Below the pieces are notes generated by a model that ran no database searches, had not been told where the DNA came from, and saw only the letters and a list, made by a program, of their open reading frames with translations. Positions 45,836 through 54,170 of a stretch of DNA of 64,000 nt are shown here, one piece after another. This stretch comes from Bdellovibrionales bacterium. Its GTDB lineage: Bacteria; Bdellovibrionota; UBA1018. Where the stretch lies: assembly GCA_947380295.1 (NCBI GenBank), contig CANCQK010000001.1, forward strand, positions 1 through 64,000, given 5' to 3'. Position 1 is the stretch's first letter. Each line of letters begins with the position of its first letter. The translations under genes and the position numbers were made by a program.

Positions 45836-46915
45836 GTGGAAATACTCAATCAAGGCTTTGATCACGTCGAGTTTGTGGTTGGGAGCCTGAGCATGATGTC
45901 GAATGTGCTCAGGCGGATGGGTTTTGAAAGAGTCGGGCAAAGAACTTCTTTCCAACAAAAAACGCAAAGTGAGCTCTACTGCCAGGGGAAGGTGAGGATT
46001 CTTCTCACCCAACCTCAGGCGGGGGGCTCAGTTTCTACTCACGCGCTTCAATTTTTAGAAAAACATGGAGACGGGATCTGTGTTTTGGCAATCGAAGTCA
46101 AGGACGCCACCCAGGCTTTTCTAGAGTCCGTGAAGCGTGGTGCCAAACCGGCACTTGAGCCTGAAGTCTATGAATCACCTGAGGGCAGAGTGGTTCGGGC
46201 TGAGATCTGGACACCCGCTGACGTGAGATATGCTTTTATTGAGCGCCACCCCCAGGGGCCGAATTCGAAACCTGCTCTTTTTGATCAAGACCTAGTTGCC
46301 CAGAGACTTGAGAGTCCTTCGCCTTTCGGTATCCAATTCATCGATCACCTCACAAACAACGTAGGTATGGGTGAGATGGGCGAATGGGTGCGTTGGTACA
46401 GAGAAGTATTCGGCTTTCAAGTCACCCGTCATTTTGAGATTAGAACGGGAAGAACAGGTTTACTTTCCGACGTGGTTGAGTCCCCCTGTCGTAAAATTAA
46501 AGTTCCCATCAATGAAGCAACTGAGCCCGAAAGTCAGGTTCAAGAGTTCGTGAATCGGATGAAGGGTGCTGGCGTCCAACATTTGGCACTGGTGACTACA
46601 GGCCTTCCCAATACACTCAGCCTGCTGCGAAACAATCATTTTAAATTTCTCACTGTTCCTCATTCTTATTACGAGGCTGTTCCAACCCGCGTGCCTGGAG
46701 TAACTGAAGATCTTCATGAGTTAGAAAAGCTTGGAATCCTCCTTGATGGAGAAGATTCTGGTTATCTGCTTCAGGTCTTCTCAGAGGAAATTCTAGGGCC
46801 ATTCTTCTTCGAGTTTATTCAGCGCCGTGGCAACCAAGGCTTCGGTGAGGGTAACTTCAGAGCACTTTTTGAAGCCATTGAGCGAGATCAGGTTCGTAGG
46901 GGCGTTCTGAAGTAA
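45836..46915 (+). CDS. hpd: 4-hydroxyphenylpyruvate dioxygenase
   Basis: The protein has 359 residues and two VOC domains. The Fe(II) ligands are in GIQFIDHLTNNVGMGEMG (His), GAGVQHLALVT (His) and LLQVFSEEILGPFFFEF (Glu); the latter motif, with [19 protein letters not shown], is the C-terminal helix of HPPD. It converts 4-hydroxyphenylpyruvate to homogentisate in tyrosine breakdown. The start is GTG 45836 with a G-rich site upstream. The last 108 bases of this gene are repeated at 48274-48381 by tandem duplication. Confidence 0.95.
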   Translation: MEILNQGFDHVEFVVGSLSMMSNVLRRMGFERVGQRTSFQQKTQSELYCQGKVRILLTQPQAGGSVSTHALQFLEKHGDGICVLAIEVKDATQAFLESVKRGAKPALEPEVYESPEGRVVRAEIWTPADVRYAFIERHPQGPNSKPALFDQDLVAQRLESPSPFGIQFIDHLTNNVGMGEMGEWVRWYREVFGFQVTRHFEIRTGRTGLLSDVVESPCRKIKVPINEATEPESQVQEFVNRMKGAGVQHLALVTTGLPNTLSLLRNNHFKFLTVPHSYYEAVPTRVPGVTEDLHELEKLGILLDGEDSGYLLQVFSEEILGPFFFEFIQRRGNQGFGEGNFRALFEAIERDQVRRGVLK

Positions 46916-46998
46916 ACTAAAATGGACTTGCAAACTCTGCTGAAAAATTCTAGTAGGTAGTGCGAACTAATCGTGCAGATTTCGATTGGTCTGATAGG

Positions 46999-47013
46999 TC
47001 TCTCGACGAGAGA
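46999..47013. promoter_or_regulatory. Palindrome upstream of the first RING-like gene
   Basis: TCTCTCGACGAGAGA is a 15-base inverted repeat with one central unpaired base, 88 bases before the start codon. The duplicated copy at 48465-48479 reads TCTCTCGACGAGGGA, so one position is broken. It could be an operator or a hairpin in the leader. Confidence 0.35.
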
Positions 47014-47101
47014 TCAATGAAGTATAAAAAATATCCCACTCTAAATTGACTTGAATTCATTCGAGTCCGGATATCATCCTATTTTTGAATGGAAAATGCA
47101 G

Positions 47102-47827
47102 ATGCGTTTAAAAAAACTTAGTTTCACATCATTGGTATTTCTTTTTTTGACGGTTTCGGATGCCTATCCTATAGCGCCTGGAGATACCGTGTACTGCTGG
47201 CAGGAGCGTTTTGGGCGTACAGTTACAGCAGTTCTTGATGATGGCCTTTTGATGGTTTCTGCCAACGGAAACCCACCGATTCCAGCTCTAGCCAATCTTT
47301 GTACAGAAATCAGCCAGGACGGGGTGATGCAAGGTGACCTCATTTACGTAAATGAGGGGTTCAGTAACTACTGGGGTTTAGTGGTGGATTCCCTCAAAGA
47401 TGGTACCGTGGTCTTTGATCGTCTGCATCAGCGTCAGCGTTTGCAAATGGGCTTATGTAGTACTAAAGTGGTTGCGTCTTGCGATGGCAAATTGCGAGAA
47501 GGAGTCCAAGTCTATGTGATGCCGGAGGGAGCTCAGTGTAACGTGATTCGGTGCTTGTCTGATGGGAGTATCGTAGTCGGAGACCTAGTCGGAGACCGGC
47601 AGCATAGGCACACCCGAGTTGAGCGCAGTAGATGTAACAGGCTCGTAGCTGAGCAAAACGGAGCGGAACCGAATGAGGAAGGACTTTGTCGCATTTGTAA
47701 TGAGCCTCAGGCTGCTGCAGCAAATCTACCCTGTGGACTTCCCGTTTGCAGGCCTTGCTCTCAGCGTCCCGCGCGCTGCCCGAACTGCAGAGGTATGAAT
47801 GCGGGGAGATTGCGAATTTACAGATAG
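47102..47827 (+). CDS. Exported protein with three small repeats and a RING-like Cys cluster (copy 1)
   Basis: The protein has 241 residues. A signal peptide (KLSFTSLVFLFLTVSDAYPI) is followed by three related segments of about 45 residues, at 27-70 (GDTVYCWQERFGRTVTAVLD), 78-122 (GDLIYVNEGF) and 134-182 (GVQVYVMPEG), each with a G-x-x-V-Y start and a V-x-x-x-x-D-G centre. They resemble SH3/Tudor-type barrels. The C-terminus has Cys 196, 199, 211, 216, 219, 226 and 229 spaced as in a RING-HC finger (LCRIC, LPCGLPVCRPC, CPNCRG), but the His position (213) is Leu. The start at 47102 is fixed by comparison with copy 2, where the earlier ATG is absent. The function is unknown; a secreted ubiquitin-ligase mimic is speculative. 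Confidence 0.72.
   Translation: MRLKKLSFTSLVFLFLTVSDAYPIAPGDTVYCWQERFGRTVTAVLDDGLLMVSANGNPPIPALANLCTEISQDGVMQGDLIYVNEGFSNYWGLVVDSLKDGTVVFDRLHQRQRLQMGLCSTKVVASCDGKLREGVQVYVMPEGAQCNVIRCLSDGSIVVGDLVGDRQHRHTRVERSRCNRLVAEQNGAEPNEEGLCRICNEPQAAAANLPCGLPVCRPCSQRPARCPNCRGMNAGRLRIYR
47574..47597. repeat. 12-base perfect tandem repeat
   Basis: TAGTCGGAGACC occurs twice in direct succession within copy 1 of the RING-like gene. Copy 2 has a single unit, so the indel of four codons that separates the paralogues arose here by slippage. Confidence 0.85.
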
Positions 47828-47840
47828 TGATTCTGCCAGG

Positions 47841-48273
47841 TCATCGCTCTATTTCATGCTGATGCGAGTTTGAAGGCGTGGCCTGGCTGATTGGTTCTGG
47901 AGGCAGTAGGTTTACTAAATCGCGCCAGTAAATGGGTTTTCTGGTTTGATGAGTGACAAATGCAGGAATATGGCTGATTCCGTGCGTTTCAGCGTACTCT
48001 CCGATGTCCGAGATGATCTGGCGACTTTTAAGGTGGATTTTTCCATAATTCGCATCATCATAAAAGTCTGAGTTAGGCAGTCGTTCGATCTCCTCGAGTC
48101 GCTCACTGAGGTGGGGAAAGCCTAGAAGCGCGTTCTCAATTTCCTCGGAAAAGTCAGAAAGTACCATTGTAGATGGGATGAGGTGAGTGGGAACTGTGAA
48201 AAGCCCGGCAATTCTGAAAAGGATACTTCTAGAATAGGGACTGAGAGCCTCTAGCTTTTTCAGTGAAAGGTAG
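47841..48273 (-). pseudogene. Truncated duplicate of the SET-protein C-terminus
   Basis: The minus strand encodes the last about 143 residues of the MYND-SET protein found whole at 49294-50616 (KLEALSPYSRSILFRIAG through HEIER). It is open to the duplication junction at 48273, where it runs into the hpd 3' fragment, so it has lost its signal peptide, MYND and SET domains. Amino-acid differences to the intact gene are few. A short frame from ATG 48167 (108 codons) might be translated, but without a visible ribosome-binding site. Best read as a remnant. Confidence 0.8.
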
Positions 48274-48381
<108 letters not shown>

Positions 48382-48464
48382 ACTAAAATGGACTTGCAAA
48401 CTTTCTAGAAAAATTCTAGTAGCTAGTGCGAGCTAGTCATGCAGATTTCGATTGGTCTGAGAGG

Positions 48465-48479
48465 TCTCTCGACGAGGGA
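48465..48479. promoter_or_regulatory. Copy 2 of the upstream palindrome
   Basis: TCTCTCGACGAGGGA, 88 bases before the start of copy 2, with one base changed relative to the copy-1 palindrome, which weakens the symmetry. Confidence 0.3.
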
Positions 48480-48566
48480 TCAATAAATTGTAAAAAATAT
48501 CCACTATGAAGTGACTTGAAGTCATTCGAGTCCGGATATCATCCTATTTTTGAATGGAAAATAAAG

Positions 48567-49268
48567 ATGCGTTTTAAAAAACTTAGTTTCATAGCATTGG
48601 TATTCCTTTTTTTAACGGTTTCGGATGCCTATCCTATAGCGCCTGGAGATACCGTGTACTGCTGGCAGGAGCGTTTTGGGCGTACAGTTGAAGCAGTTCT
48701 TGATGGTGGGCTTTTGATGGTTTCTAACAACGGAAACCCACCGATTCCAACTCTAGCCAATCTTTGTACAGAAATCAGCCAGGACGGGGTGATGCAAGGT
48801 GACCTCATTTACGTAAATGAGGGGCTGAATAACGTCCCTGGCTTAGTAGTGGATTCCCTCGCAGATGGTACCGTGGTCTTTGATCGTCTGCATCAGCGTC
48901 ATCGCTGGCAAATGGGCTTATGTATTACTAAAGTGGATGCGTCTTGCGATGGCAAATTGGGTGAAGGAGTCCAAGTCTATGTGATGCCTGAGGGAGGTCA
49001 GTGTAACGTGATTCGGTGCTTGTCTGATGGGAGTATCGTAGTCGGAGACCAGCAGAACAGGCACACCCGAGTTGAGCGCAGTAGATGTATCAGGGCCGTA
49101 GCTGAGCAAAACGGAGCGGAACCGAATGAGGAAGGACTTTGTCGCATTTGTAATGAGCCTCAGGCTGCTGCAGCAAATCTACCCTGTGGACTTCCCGTTT
49201 GCGAGCCTTACTCTCATCATCCCGCGCGCTGCCCAAACTGCAGAGGTATGGCTGCGGGGAGATTGTGA
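48567..49268 (+). CDS. Exported RING-like protein (copy 2)
   Basis: The protein has 233 residues, a tandem paralogue of the gene at 47102. It has the same signal peptide and three repeats, four residues fewer in the third repeat, and a shorter C-terminus because a C-to-T change creates TGA at the end (GMAAGRL). About 27 residues differ from copy 1. In the RING-like part the sixth Cys is Tyr (VCEPYS), so besides the missing His a zinc ligand of site 1 is lost. It is probably exported but no longer able to form a normal RING. ATG 48567 has no strong ribosome-binding site. It is convergent with the SET gene, 25 bases apart. Confidence 0.7.
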   Translation: MRFKKLSFIALVFLFLTVSDAYPIAPGDTVYCWQERFGRTVEAVLDGGLLMVSNNGNPPIPTLANLCTEISQDGVMQGDLIYVNEGLNNVPGLVVDSLADGTVVFDRLHQRHRWQMGLCITKVDASCDGKLGEGVQVYVMPEGGQCNVIRCLSDGSIVVGDQQNRHTRVERSRCIRAVAEQNGAEPNEEGLCRICNEPQAAAANLPCGLPVCEPYSHHPARCPNCRGMAAGRL

Positions 49269-49293
49269 AGTTACAGATAGTGATTCTGCCAGG

Positions 49294-50616
49294 TCATCGC
49301 TCTATTTCATACTGATGCGAGTTTGAAGGCGTGGCCTGGCTGATCAGTTCTGGAGGCAGTAGGTTTACTAAATCGCGCCAGTAAATGGGTTTTCTGGTTT
49401 GATGAGTGATAAATGCTGGAATGTACCCGACTCCACGGGTTTCCATGTACTCTGCGATGTCCGAGATGAACTGGCGACTTTTAAGGTGGATTTTGCCATA
49501 ATTCGCATCATCATAAAAGTCTGAGTTAGGCAGTTGTTCGATCTCCTCGAGTCGCTCACTGAGGTGAGGAAAGCCTAGAAGCGAGCTCTCAATTTCCTCG
49601 GAAAAGTCAGAAAGTACCATTGTAGATGGGATGAGGTGAGTGGGAACTGTGAAAAGCCCGGCAATTCTGAAAAGGATACTACTAGAATAAGAGCTGAGGG
49701 CTTCTAGCTTTTTCAGTGAAAGGTAGTTCGGGCTGGTTTCCATGAGCGCTTTGTAGAATTCTCTTTTCTTGGGATGCGTTGCGGTTCTGAATGCCTCCTC
49801 AGTTGCGATTGACGTTTCGCGTTGGATGGCTAGTGCCGTGTCAGCTCTTCCCTTTCGATAGCAAATCTGCGCAGGGATCATGAGCCAGTAGTCCGGTTCG
49901 TAGAGGTGTAAAATTTCCTGATCTTTTGAGATTGGCTTTTTGGCCCGAAATACGAGCAGATTGAGAAAAGAATCATATTCAATCCTGACGTTTTCACCTG
50001 TTCGGTAGCTGAGTCGGTCTTCCAAAAATGCATCCCAGTAACCTAGGAATATCGTGCGAAGCTTACTTCGGTATTGCTCGCTCAAATGAGTACAATTCAC
50101 GTTGAGAAGATCACCGAAATTTTCGGGATTCATATAGGGATCATTGGCGATTTGGGCGCCCAAGTGTGGGGCGGGTGGCTGAGCCGTTCCGTCGAAGAGC
50201 AAAGTTGGCTTCTCAGGAATCGTTTGAAAGTAGGCACTTGCACCGAGGCGAATCAAGGTTGGCAGAGTTTTTTCGACGGCTTCACCGTAATAAATGGCAA
50301 GTGTTTCTCCGATTTTAAAATCTCGAGTTGCAAAGAGTCCTCGGCCGGCCCCCGTGATTTTGCTTTTTGTGATACTCACACCATGAGTGAGTGACTTGCA
50401 GGTGATGCAGAATGGTTTATGGTGTGACCAGTCCTGAGTCTGGCATTCACGATTGCAGTAGTAAGTGGCTTGACAGCCACCACAGCTTGCAGTTGCATTT
50501 GCTTTTGCACACTTTCCACACGGCTGAGCGAAGGCGATTGAAGAGTGTGAGATGTGCAAAATCACTGAAAAGGCCAAGAGCACTTGAGCAGCCTGCATTC
50601 GAAAAAAATGAATCAT
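49294..50616 (-). CDS. Exported MYND zinc finger-SET domain protein (SMYD-like)
   Basis: The protein has 440 residues from ATG 50616, which has AAGGAAGG 8 bases upstream. The frame opens earlier but without such a site. A signal peptide (VLLAFSVILHISHSSIAFAQ) comes first. Residues 33-70 form a canonical MYND finger: Cys 33, 36, 45, 48, 54, 58, His 66, Cys 70 (with YYC and CQTQDW). Residues 80-244 resemble SET: GAGRGLFATRDFKIGETLAI at the start and PISKDQEILHLYEPDYW at the end; the central NHSC motif is replaced by LNVNCTHL. The last 190 residues are unassigned and are duplicated at 47841. MYND plus SET is the eukaryotic SMYD lysine methyltransferase pattern. Export suggests a foreign target; the enzymatic activity is unproven. 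Confidence 0.78.
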   Translation of the reverse strand: MIHFFRMQAAQVLLAFSVILHISHSSIAFAQPCGKCAKANATASCGGCQATYYCNRECQTQDWSHHKPFCITCKSLTHGVSITKSKITGAGRGLFATRDFKIGETLAIYYGEAVEKTLPTLIRLGASAYFQTIPEKPTLLFDGTAQPPAPHLGAQIANDPYMNPENFGDLLNVNCTHLSEQYRSKLRTIFLGYWDAFLEDRLSYRTGENVRIEYDSFLNLLVFRAKKPISKDQEILHLYEPDYWLMIPAQICYRKGRADTALAIQRETSIATEEAFRTATHPKKREFYKALMETSPNYLSLKKLEALSSYSSSILFRIAGLFTVPTHLIPSTMVLSDFSEEIESSLLGFPHLSERLEEIEQLPNSDFYDDANYGKIHLKSRQFISDIAEYMETRGVGYIPAFITHQTRKPIYWRDLVNLLPPELISQATPSNSHQYEIER

Positions 50617-50632
50617 TGAGTGCCTTCCTTTT

Positions 50633-52330
50633 CTAGCGAACCAAAATTGAGCTTGGAGTGATATCAGCCATTTCAAAAGCGCGTCTAAAACTTTTCAGAT
50701 GAGCCCTGCTGAGTTTATGGCTGTGACTTTTACCATGAGGCCGAACAGCAAAAGAAAATCCACCTGGAACAACCACGCGGCAGTGAGAGGTTCCATTTTG
50801 GTTGATTTTGCCTCCTACTGATTTAACTAGGTTTTCAATATCCTCAAAGCTGAGGGATTGATGATTGATTTCATCATTGAAAAAGGTTTCAAAAACTCGG
50901 GCGCGACTCGCGTGTCCGAAGATGGTTTGGAGCCAAGAGATTCTCGCCTCCTGTGGGGTTTGTTGTAAGCGAGTTGCCGGCTTGGCTCGAGAATTTAAGG
51001 AAAGGGTACTCTCAGGCGTTTTGCGTCCGAAGATCTCAAGTTCTCTTTTGAGTTCCGTGTCCGGACCAGTAGGAGGCAATGGAACAGCTGAGCCGCTAGC
51101 GGGAGCATTGACGACTTCTGAAAGAGGGGCTTCGTGAACTGTAGATGGGGAGTGAGCTTCGGGTAAGGCGAGGGGCTTCTTCTTAGATCTTTTCTTATTG
51201 GCTCGGCAGAATTTACGAACCCTTGCTGCAGGCTCTTCTAGTTCTTCCAAAGACTGGTTCAATTGTATTAAGAAGTTTGAAATCAATAATGTGAACTCAG
51301 TGTTGATGTAGGCGCTCAAAATGCCACGATCATCCATGGTGAGTGAAGACGCACGATCATGGAGTGCATCTTTTTGGTCTTGGCTTAGCTTCATGAGAGA
51401 GTTCCATTTGGCTAGGTGCGTCTCGATGAAGGATTTTATTCTTACTACGTCACTGTAAATGGGTTCAGATAGATCCGTCTCGGTTTCATGAGTGTTAGTC
51501 TTGCGCACTAAATCTTTAAGTGCTTCCATCCTCTTTTGGACTGGATCAATGAGGTTTAAGATTTGGTTTCTGAAAATCCACCAAGTCCTACCTACTTCCT
51601 CTTCACCAATTCCAATTGCCTGCTGAATCTCTTCTCGCTTCCAGCTCCTAGGAAACTCGCGTTTAATGTAGTCAGTGAGCTCGTCTCGATTCGCGAAGGT
51701 CTCACGCCTAAAGTAGGAGACCGTCTGGCTCCAGTTGGGGTTGCAATCTTGCGCTAACAATTCAAGGAGTTCCTTAAAAAAAGGAATTTCCGAGTAGCCA
51801 CTTTTTTCCTCAATTTCATGCTGAGAACGATCGACGCCCTGTTTTAGGTCTGACTTTCGGACAGCAAGCTCATCCTGGTAGTTTTTCCAAATTTCTTGAT
51901 AAAGCATCTCTAGAGTCGCAATAGTTTGCTCGTGAAGTGAAGGGGGCTTGTCAAGGTAGAGGATGTTATCCAATTGATTCAAATAGGGAAAAAGAACTGG
52001 ATAAGAGCGATGGCCATTGATCGTTACACTGAGAAGACTTTCGTAGAGTCGCACGTAGGGCGCGATTCCCTGGATGACCATTGGAAATGAAATCCTCGGA
52101 TCTGGAGCGAAGCCTAAATAACCTTCAATAAATTCTTGCTTTTCGTGAACGCTCACTTTTGGGTCCGAAAGAGTCTGAATGAAGTGCACATTGAAGTCTC
52201 TCCGTGCAACGAGAATGGATTGGGCAAAACTCAAGGTGTCCATGGGGTCAGCAACGGCATCTATCGACACCAAACAGGTGATGACGAGTGTCATGATCCA
52301 AAGTGGGAATCGGAGTTCAAGCTTGCGCAT
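50633..52330 (-). CDS. Exported large protein with C-terminal HicA-like domain
   Basis: The protein has 565 residues. A signal peptide (PLWIMTLVITCLVSIDAVAD) precedes about 350 helical, charged residues with no known domain. A basic, Pro/Ser-rich linker follows (KKRSKKKPLALPEAHSPST). The last 72 residues resemble the HicA dsRBD-like fold: SFEDIENLVKSVGGKINQNG, then GTSHCRVVVPGGFSFAVRPH with His 516 at the catalytic position of HicA mRNA interferases, and a final helix HLKSFRRAFEMADI. HicA toxins are normally cytoplasmic with a HicB antitoxin; here the protein is exported and no HicB-like gene is next to it. It stops 16 bases before the start of the MYND-SET gene, so the two are an operon. Confidence 0.62.
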   Translation of the reverse strand: MRKLELRFPLWIMTLVITCLVSIDAVADPMDTLSFAQSILVARRDFNVHFIQTLSDPKVSVHEKQEFIEGYLGFAPDPRISFPMVIQGIAPYVRLYESLLSVTINGHRSYPVLFPYLNQLDNILYLDKPPSLHEQTIATLEMLYQEIWKNYQDELAVRKSDLKQGVDRSQHEIEEKSGYSEIPFFKELLELLAQDCNPNWSQTVSYFRRETFANRDELTDYIKREFPRSWKREEIQQAIGIGEEEVGRTWWIFRNQILNLIDPVQKRMEALKDLVRKTNTHETETDLSEPIYSDVVRIKSFIETHLAKWNSLMKLSQDQKDALHDRASSLTMDDRGILSAYINTEFTLLISNFLIQLNQSLEELEEPAARVRKFCRANKKRSKKKPLALPEAHSPSTVHEAPLSEVVNAPASGSAVPLPPTGPDTELKRELEIFGRKTPESTLSLNSRAKPATRLQQTPQEARISWLQTIFGHASRARVFETFFNDEINHQSLSFEDIENLVKSVGGKINQNGTSHCRVVVPGGFSFAVRPHGKSHSHKLSRAHLKSFRRAFEMADITPSSILVR

Positions 52331-52408
52331 GGGGCAAACTTATTACCTTATTTCACTTTAAAAAACAAGCAAAGCTGTCACCCGCTCGCAGCGGACAAGG
52401 GATTGGGC

Positions 52409-53059
52409 CTAGTTTTGTTTCAGGCGTTCCCAGATTTTCCAAACATCAGCAGGGTGTGACGCCCAATGATGAGGCTGGTGTGGTTCGAGGGCTTCACGGT
52501 TGGCGAGGAGGTCCCAAAGGGCCGCTACGCCCTGTGAGCCGGCAGCCCGGCTGGCGATGATATCGGCTGGAGAGTCGCCGACAAGGAAAACCTGTTCGGG
52601 GCTCAACTCCATTCGAGAGACACAAAGGTGAAGTCCATCGGGCGATGGCTTTGGTGATTTACAATGGTCGTGTGCAACGACCGTGACGAACGAGCTGAGT
52701 AAGTTGTGATGTTTAAGGATGGTTTCTGTCGTGTTCCAGCTTCTTCCAGTAAAAATTGAGGTTGGGATTTTTTCGCGACGAATGTTTTCTAAAAGCTCGG
52801 CAACGCCGTTGTGCAGCGGAACTCGACCGACGTTTTCATCCATGAAGCGCTGGAATAAACCATAGGCCTCGGGGGTGCGATCCCAGCCGACGAGCCTGGC
52901 GAAAATATGATCTTCTCCTGCGCCGAAATGAGCCATGATTTCATGGGGAGTGTGGGGGCGGACTTTCATGGCAGCCAGTGCGTAGTTAAAACCATCAAAA
53001 GTAACGCCGAGAGAATCAACTAAAGTTCCGTCTAGATCAAAAACAATTCCTTTGAGCAT
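52409..53059 (-). CDS. HAD-family hydrolase (phosphoglycolate phosphatase-like)
   Basis: The protein has 216 residues. GIVFDLDGTLVDSLGVTFDG is motif I with both nucleophilic Asp residues, TSIFTGRSWNTTE is motif II, and VFLVGDSPADIIASRAAGS is motifs III/IV. The cap helices are typical of the Gph/PGP subfamily. The substrate is not certain. It is followed by dusB on the same strand with 1 base between. Confidence 0.85.
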   Translation of the reverse strand: MLKGIVFDLDGTLVDSLGVTFDGFNYALAAMKVRPHTPHEIMAHFGAGEDHIFARLVGWDRTPEAYGLFQRFMDENVGRVPLHNGVAELLENIRREKIPTSIFTGRSWNTTETILKHHNLLSSFVTVVAHDHCKSPKPSPDGLHLCVSRMELSPEQVFLVGDSPADIIASRAAGSQGVAALWDLLANREALEPHQPHHWASHPADVWKIWERLKQN

Positions 53060-53060
53060 T

Positions 53061-54134
53061 TTAACCGTGGCCTCCCATGAGAAAAGGTTGTGATAAGAAT
53101 TTCAGGTCGCGTTCGCGTGTTCGCTTTTCAAAAAACAGAGTAGCCTCTTGCCAAAGTGCTTCGGGTTCCGGGATTGAGAAAACCTGGCTTCTAAATTCAT
53201 GGCATCCAGGAAATCCAGCCGAATACCAAGCCAGGAATTTGCGGGCGTGGATCATGGCCGAGCGAGGGGGGTAGATCTCGTGGAGCATCTTTTGCTGACT
53301 TTGGAGTAAATTGATGTAATCGCTTGCCTGCGGAAGTTCGAAGGGTTGGCCATTCCAGAGAGCTTCTGCCTGCTTGAAGATAAAGGGGTTTCTCAGTGCT
53401 CCGCGACCCACCAAAACCGCATCAACGCCATAGGTTTTGTATTTGTGAACTGCAACCTCAGCCGTCGTGATGTCTCCGTTCCCTACAATGGGGATCGAGC
53501 TTTTGCTTTTGATATCGCCAATAAAATCCCAATCAGCCTCGCCGCTATAGCCTTGGGCGCGGGTCCTGCCGTGGATGGCAACCCAGTGGACTCCCGCATC
53601 AGTGGCCGCGCGGACCACGTCGAGTGCGTTTCGGGTTTGAGCGTCCCAGCCAGTGCGGATTTTAATGGTCACAGGAATTTTGACCGATTTAACCATAGCG
53701 CTCAGAGTCTTGCCGAGCGAGATAGGGTCTTTGCACATCGCTGAGCCAGCGCCACGTTTAACTACTTTGGGCACCGGGCAGCCCAGATTGAGGTCGACAA
53801 AGTCGGCACCTAGTTTTTCAACATATTGGGCGGCTTTGCAGAGGAGGTCTGTGTCTTCTCCGAAGATTTGTAAGCCAAGGACTCTCTCTTCCTCATGAAA
53901 TCGTAATAAATCCAGAGTCTTAGCTCCGGCGTATTCGATCCCATTGGCTGAGACCAACTCTGAAATCACCATCGAGCTGCTGAGTCTACGCATCAAGCGG
54001 CGAAAGGGTGAGTTGGTAATCCCCGCCATCGGGGCCAAAATAAACGGGTGTTTCAGCTGAAACGGACCCAATTGGATAGGCAACTGAGACAAGACTGGAG
54101 TTCCTTTCTGGGTAAAGTTGAGAGTAGATACCAC
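53061..54134 (-). CDS. dusB: tRNA-dihydrouridine synthase
   Basis: The protein has 357 residues. ILAPMAGITNSPFRRLMRR, VDLNLGCPVPKVVKRGAGSA (catalytic Cys), VTIKIRTGWD, GRTRAQGYSGEADWDF and VLVGRGALRNPFIFKQ are the FMN-enzyme motifs of DusB. It reduces uridine in tRNA D-loops. The start region has extra residues before PFQLKHPFILAPM, and a downstream start is possible. It is coupled to the HAD gene. Confidence 0.93.
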   Translation of the reverse strand: MVSTLNFTQKGTPVLSQLPIQLGPFQLKHPFILAPMAGITNSPFRRLMRRLSSSMVISELVSANGIEYAGAKTLDLLRFHEEERVLGLQIFGEDTDLLCKAAQYVEKLGADFVDLNLGCPVPKVVKRGAGSAMCKDPISLGKTLSAMVKSVKIPVTIKIRTGWDAQTRNALDVVRAATDAGVHWVAIHGRTRAQGYSGEADWDFIGDIKSKSSIPIVGNGDITTAEVAVHKYKTYGVDAVLVGRGALRNPFIFKQAEALWNGQPFELPQASDYINLLQSQQKMLHEIYPPRSAMIHARKFLAWYSAGFPGCHEFRSQVFSIPEPEALWQEATLFFEKRTRERDLKFLSQPFLMGGHG

Positions 54135-54170
54135 AGCTTGTTTCTAAGTGCCAGTTTCAGTAGAAAGTGT

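Larger units (their letters stand above)
46808..48273. repeat. First copy of a tandemly duplicated segment of about 1.46 kb
   Basis: This unit runs from the 3' end of hpd through the first RING-like gene to a truncated 3' part of the SET gene. It is followed directly by a second copy. The junction shares only TTCG (48274-48277), seen at the hpd breakpoint (46808-46811) and in the SET gene (49727-49730). A replicative or repair event with a 4-bp homology explains it. Confidence 0.85.

Noticed and set aside
47841..48167. Intact 108-residue gene
   Set aside because: It reads as an open frame, but comparison with 49294-50616 shows it is the cut 3' end of a duplicated SET gene, so I call it a pseudogene.
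50633..52330. Classical HicAB toxin-antitoxin system
   Set aside because: The protein is eight times longer than HicA, has a signal peptide and lacks an adjacent HicB-like gene.
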